From the NCBI GenBank assembly GCA_958403205.1, contig CATXWM010000011.1:1-53969 (forward strand): a DNA stretch of 53,969 nt, given 5' to 3'. Shown here piece by piece: positions 51,772-53,969 of this stretch. How positions within the stretch are numbered: position 1 is the first letter of the stretch; every line of letters starts with the position of its first letter. Source of the stretch: an uncultured Collinsella sp. GTDB lineage: Bacteria; Actinomycetota; Coriobacteriia; Coriobacteriales; Coriobacteriaceae. The notes under the pieces are model-generated. The model did no database searches. It saw only the letters and a list, made by a program, of their open reading frames with translations, and was not told where the DNA came from. The translations under genes and the position numbers were made by a program.

Positions 51772-52191
51772 TTATTCCAACACATCCACAGAAGAGCAGC
51801 GAATCGTATTTTTCTTTCGGGAATCGAGAAAATAGCCTACCTTGACTTTAGACCCAACGCTCACGGGGCTATCGCTTACATAGCGCGTATGTTCTGAATC
51901 AACCAGAATGGTCAGACGATCAGACCCGTCGTTATATGGATCTTCGCTTTCGACCGACATGGTAAAATCGCCAGAGCTGTCAACGTTCAACACCAATCCG
52001 CTCACGAACCACAAATGTGAATAGTCACCTCCGCTATCTTTTTGGCAACGCTCCACTTTTAGAAATAGCGCAGAGAATGCGAACACGGCAACTGATATAG
52101 CGATGAAAACCTTAACGCCACTCCCCTTGCCATGAAATACAAATTTATTCGCCAAAGAAAAATACCCCTGCCTTATCCGTGTAATTAGCAT
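51772..52191 (-). CDS. Membrane-anchored protein with extracytoplasmic domain, 139 residues
   Basis: One helix (VFIAISVAVFAFSALFLKV, about 28-46) and a soluble part with LWFVSGLVLNVDSSGDFTMSVES, RLTILVDSEHT and KVKVGYFLDSRKKNTI. The soluble part looks like a small beta-barrel (OB-like) domain. Ribosome site is weak. GC is low. Another membrane-anchored protein with a similar layout lies at 53472-53900, but clear homology is not visible. Confidence 0.6.
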   Translation of the reverse strand: MLITRIRQGYFSLANKFVFHGKGSGVKVFIAISVAVFAFSALFLKVERCQKDSGGDYSHLWFVSGLVLNVDSSGDFTMSVESEDPYNDGSDRLTILVDSEHTRYVSDSPVSVGSKVKVGYFLDSRKKNTIRCSSVDVLE

Positions 52192-52286
52192 AGTACTACG
52201 TTAACGTGCTCATGGCTGTGGGTTGGTTTAACCTACAGCCATGCTAAAGTTGCCAAAAGGGGCACAAAGGCCAATACGTTTGCGCC

Positions 52287-52547
52287 ATGCCGGCACAGCG
52301 ACCTGGCATCGTATGCACCGGCGGGATCATCGCTGGCCTGCAAGGAGGGCATATCCACGCGCTCATGGTCGCCGGAGGCCTCGTGATGCAGCACGCGCCG
52401 GGCGGCGACTGGAAGCGCGTCGATTGGGACGTGCTTGCCGCCTGGCTCGACAGATACGGTTACAAGGTCGCTGATTGCGAGACGGAGACCCTTCCGACCG
52501 CCGACGCGGCGAGTGGGAACGCGAGGGTAAAAACGCATCGTCGCTGA
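52287..52547 (+). CDS. Small hypothetical frame, 86 residues
   Basis: GGLVMQHAPGGDWKRVDWDVLAAWLDRYGYKVADCETE looks like real protein, the rest not. No ribosome site is evident before ATG 52287, so it may be a fragment of a longer lost gene. Confidence 0.3.
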   Translation: MPAQRPGIVCTGGIIAGLQGGHIHALMVAGGLVMQHAPGGDWKRVDWDVLAAWLDRYGYKVADCETETLPTADAASGNARVKTHRR

Positions 52548-52781
52548 ACCAGTGAGTCAGTATTCTTTAGTTGGATGATGGATATTGAAATTGATTAGCG
52601 AGATAATGTGCATATCTCATAATGTATGCGTTGCACCATGAGAGAGGGGTCTGTCATGAGCTGGAAACCGAGAAAATGCGTTATCGCCGGTCTCGTGACA
52701 ACCGGTCCTGGCGGCGGCTTGTTTGCAACCGCAATGACATCGTACCGACTTTTCACTTGCATGTTCTGAAAGGCAGTTGCC

Positions 52782-53051
52782 ATGCTGTCGCAAAATCAAT
52801 CAAGATACTTGGTCACAATCGGCTTTGCCCTGCTTGCATTACTCTTTGCTAGCGACCTTTTGCTGAAACCGCCCAAAGAACTCGTTTTGCTTGCCATAGA
52901 CTGCATTTCCGCCCTTTACTTTACGGCAACCCTATTCGTCGGACTAAAGGAGAGGAAAAAAGGCGCAGTCGCTGCATCTGCCGTAGGCGTGATCATAGCC
53001 ATTGCCTCATTCTTTATCGGACACATTGGTGATCTAGGGGCGATATCGTAG
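52782..53051 (+). CDS. Small membrane protein, 89 residues
   Basis: Three hydrophobic segments (LVTIGFALLALLFASDLLL, LVLLAIDCISALYFTATLFVG, AVAASAVGVIIAIASFFIG) separated by short loops; ATG after GAAAGGCAG. No family recognised. Confidence 0.55.
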   Translation: MLSQNQSRYLVTIGFALLALLFASDLLLKPPKELVLLAIDCISALYFTATLFVGLKERKKGAVAASAVGVIIAIASFFIGHIGDLGAIS

Positions 53052-53360
53052 GAATACGACCGGGAGATCCGGGGCCAGATTGCCCGGGTCGCCCGGTCGG
53101 CTCGCGCGACGGCGCGGCAATTCCACAGAAAGATCTCCGGACTTCACGCCGTTTCTGATCGCATTGTAGACAGCCATCTCGTCTTCGCAGTCGGCGAGCA
53201 CGCGGTGTGCGTCGTCGTTTTGGATGTCCAGTAAATCTCGAAGGTCCTCCATGCACCAGCGTCCGAGATCTGGCCATGCGCGTTGCGCGAGCTGATAAGT
53301 GTCGATTGCGATGTTGTAGTTAAAGTCCAGGCCAAAGCCGTCCCAGGCAGAACGGTATTG
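53034..53360 (-). pseudogene. DnaQ-like 3'-5' exonuclease, C-terminal fragment
   Basis: The minus strand reads WDGFGLDFNYNIAIDTYQ, LAQRAWPDLGRW, LRDLLDIQNDDAHRVLADCE and DEMAVYNAIRNG. The HxxLxD motif (HRVLAD) is the last acidic site of RNase T/PolC-type exonucleases. The N-terminal part with the first DxE site is missing because an IS30-type end (53365-53432) lies directly upstream. It is a dead gene cut by transposition. Confidence 0.7.
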
Positions 53361-53364
53361 TTTC

Positions 53365-53432
53365 CTTGATTATCAACTTCATCCGGACACTTCCCGCATT
53401 CATCCGTATGTGTACGGATGAATGCGGGGTTC
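53365..53432. repeat. Inverted-repeat block, right copy (partner 50279-50345)
   Basis: CCTTGATTATCAACTTCATC is followed by CCCGCATTCATCCGTATGTG... palindromic sequence, the near reverse complement of the left copy. Bases after it (GATACC...CCGGG) also resemble the left copy's gene-proximal side. Confidence 0.8.
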
Positions 53433-53471
53433 GATACCCCGGCGGCCTGATCGGCAGACCGCCGGGAATTC

Positions 53472-53900
53472 TCACTCCTCGAAAAAAGCCGGCACTCGGT
53501 TAGTCCTGCGCATCTTGAAATCGCCGGTCTCGTGCGAGACGTAGAGAATGCCGTCCATCCCATCTCGTGATGCATACGACAGGTGAACTGAACCGCAATC
53601 CGATCCATCATTGTCGAGAAGATCGAACGAATTCGGGTCGCTCGTTGCGGCCAAACGACCACTCAGACAAGAGCCATCGTCATTACAGATTTGCCATTCC
53701 ATGTCTTCGCCTGCGAGAATCGCCATAGACGGCCTGGTCGCGCCATCGTTGACATACATCCCGTCTATGCCAAACCCATTTTCAGCGCCATCGATGAACG
53801 ACTGCTCGGACCTATACCTCGCAAATGATGCACATAGCACCATTGCAAGACAAAGTACAGAGCCAACAATCGCTATCTTTGCATAGCTCTTGCCTATCAT
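53472..53900 (-). CDS. Membrane-anchored or lipoprotein-like protein, 142 residues
   Basis: ATG 53900 lies eight bases after GGAGG; a GTG at 53909 also opens the frame but overlaps the ribosome site. The front has a signal-anchor (IAIVGSVLCLAMVLCASF). The soluble part contains DMEWQICNDDGSCLSG, DLLDNDGSDCGSVHLSY and DGILYVSHETGDFKM, with four cysteines that may pair outside the cell. Function unknown. It sits downstream of a partial gene that ends at 53902. Confidence 0.6.
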   Translation of the reverse strand: MIGKSYAKIAIVGSVLCLAMVLCASFARYRSEQSFIDGAENGFGIDGMYVNDGATRPSMAILAGEDMEWQICNDDGSCLSGRLAATSDPNSFDLLDNDGSDCGSVHLSYASRDGMDGILYVSHETGDFKMRRTNRVPAFFEE

Positions 53901-53901
53901 A

Positions 53902-53969
53902 TCATTCACCTCCCTCGTATGTATCGAGGTATTCCTGCTTGAGCGTCTGCGAGGACGACTTGATCTTTT
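53902..53969 (-). CDS. Partial gene, C-terminus only
   Basis: The frame ...KIKSSSQTLKQEYLDTYEGGE ends at TGA (53902-53904), two bases before ATG 53900 of the next gene, an arrangement of an operon. It is cut by the window end. Confidence 0.45.
   Translation of the reverse strand, partial: KIKSSSQTLKQEYLDTYEGGE

Overview
The window looks like chromosomal DNA of a Coriobacteriia gut bacterium, most likely Collinsella or a close relative. The basis is the GC-rich codon use of the housekeeping genes, the gene order scpA-scpB-rluB-cmk-plsC-ispH-DUF512-der-plsY-gpsA-rpe, an LPXTG surface protein, and relatedness recalled from memory. No database search was possible.

Layout. (1) 1-8811: the end of a surface polysaccharide locus. 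It holds a broken polymerase end, a glycosyltransferase, a frameshifted Wzx-type flippase, a sugar aminotransferase, an ATP-grasp ligase, a sugar epimerase, rfbA and rfbB, closed by a strong terminator. (2) 8930-17400: an accessory island with a decayed phage terminase, an IS256 relic, a Panacea-domain gene with a frameshifted membrane partner, two homologous 190-residue membrane-anchored proteins on opposite strands, a HEPN-like protein, a possible DUF262 relic and a TIR-like nucleotide-binding protein. (3) 17564-23250: an LPXTG protein, two toxin-antitoxin pairs, a DUF3825 protein, tRNA-Val and a nuclease-like protein. (4) 23305-24852: a duplicated segment. Each copy carries a long inverted-repeat element, a promoter, tRNA-Ala(GGC), a terminator and the start of an ABC-F gene. 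A CAT-anticodon tRNA lies between the copies. (5) 24828-42102: a dense plus-strand housekeeping block ending with coaBC and tRNA-Pro. (6) 42365-46440: three minus-strand genes that share a pilin-like N-terminus but carry different C-terminal domains. (7) 46587-53969: an accessory tail with IS21 and IS30 relics, long palindromes, small membrane proteins and a truncated exonuclease.

Most striking is region 6. The three genes begin almost identically (MQR..., then a run of G residues in the coding strand, then an IEYVL-type hydrophobic stem). They carry two DUF6273-like domains and one BspA-like leucine-rich repeat domain. As sequenced only the first is open. The second is shifted by an exact 11-bp tandem duplication and the third by a nine-base G tract at codons 7-10. 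This looks like a small, possibly phase-variable repertoire of surface filament or adhesin tips. Frameshifts also interrupt the flippase and the Panacea partner, so either ON/OFF switching, decay or base-calling error must be considered for each.
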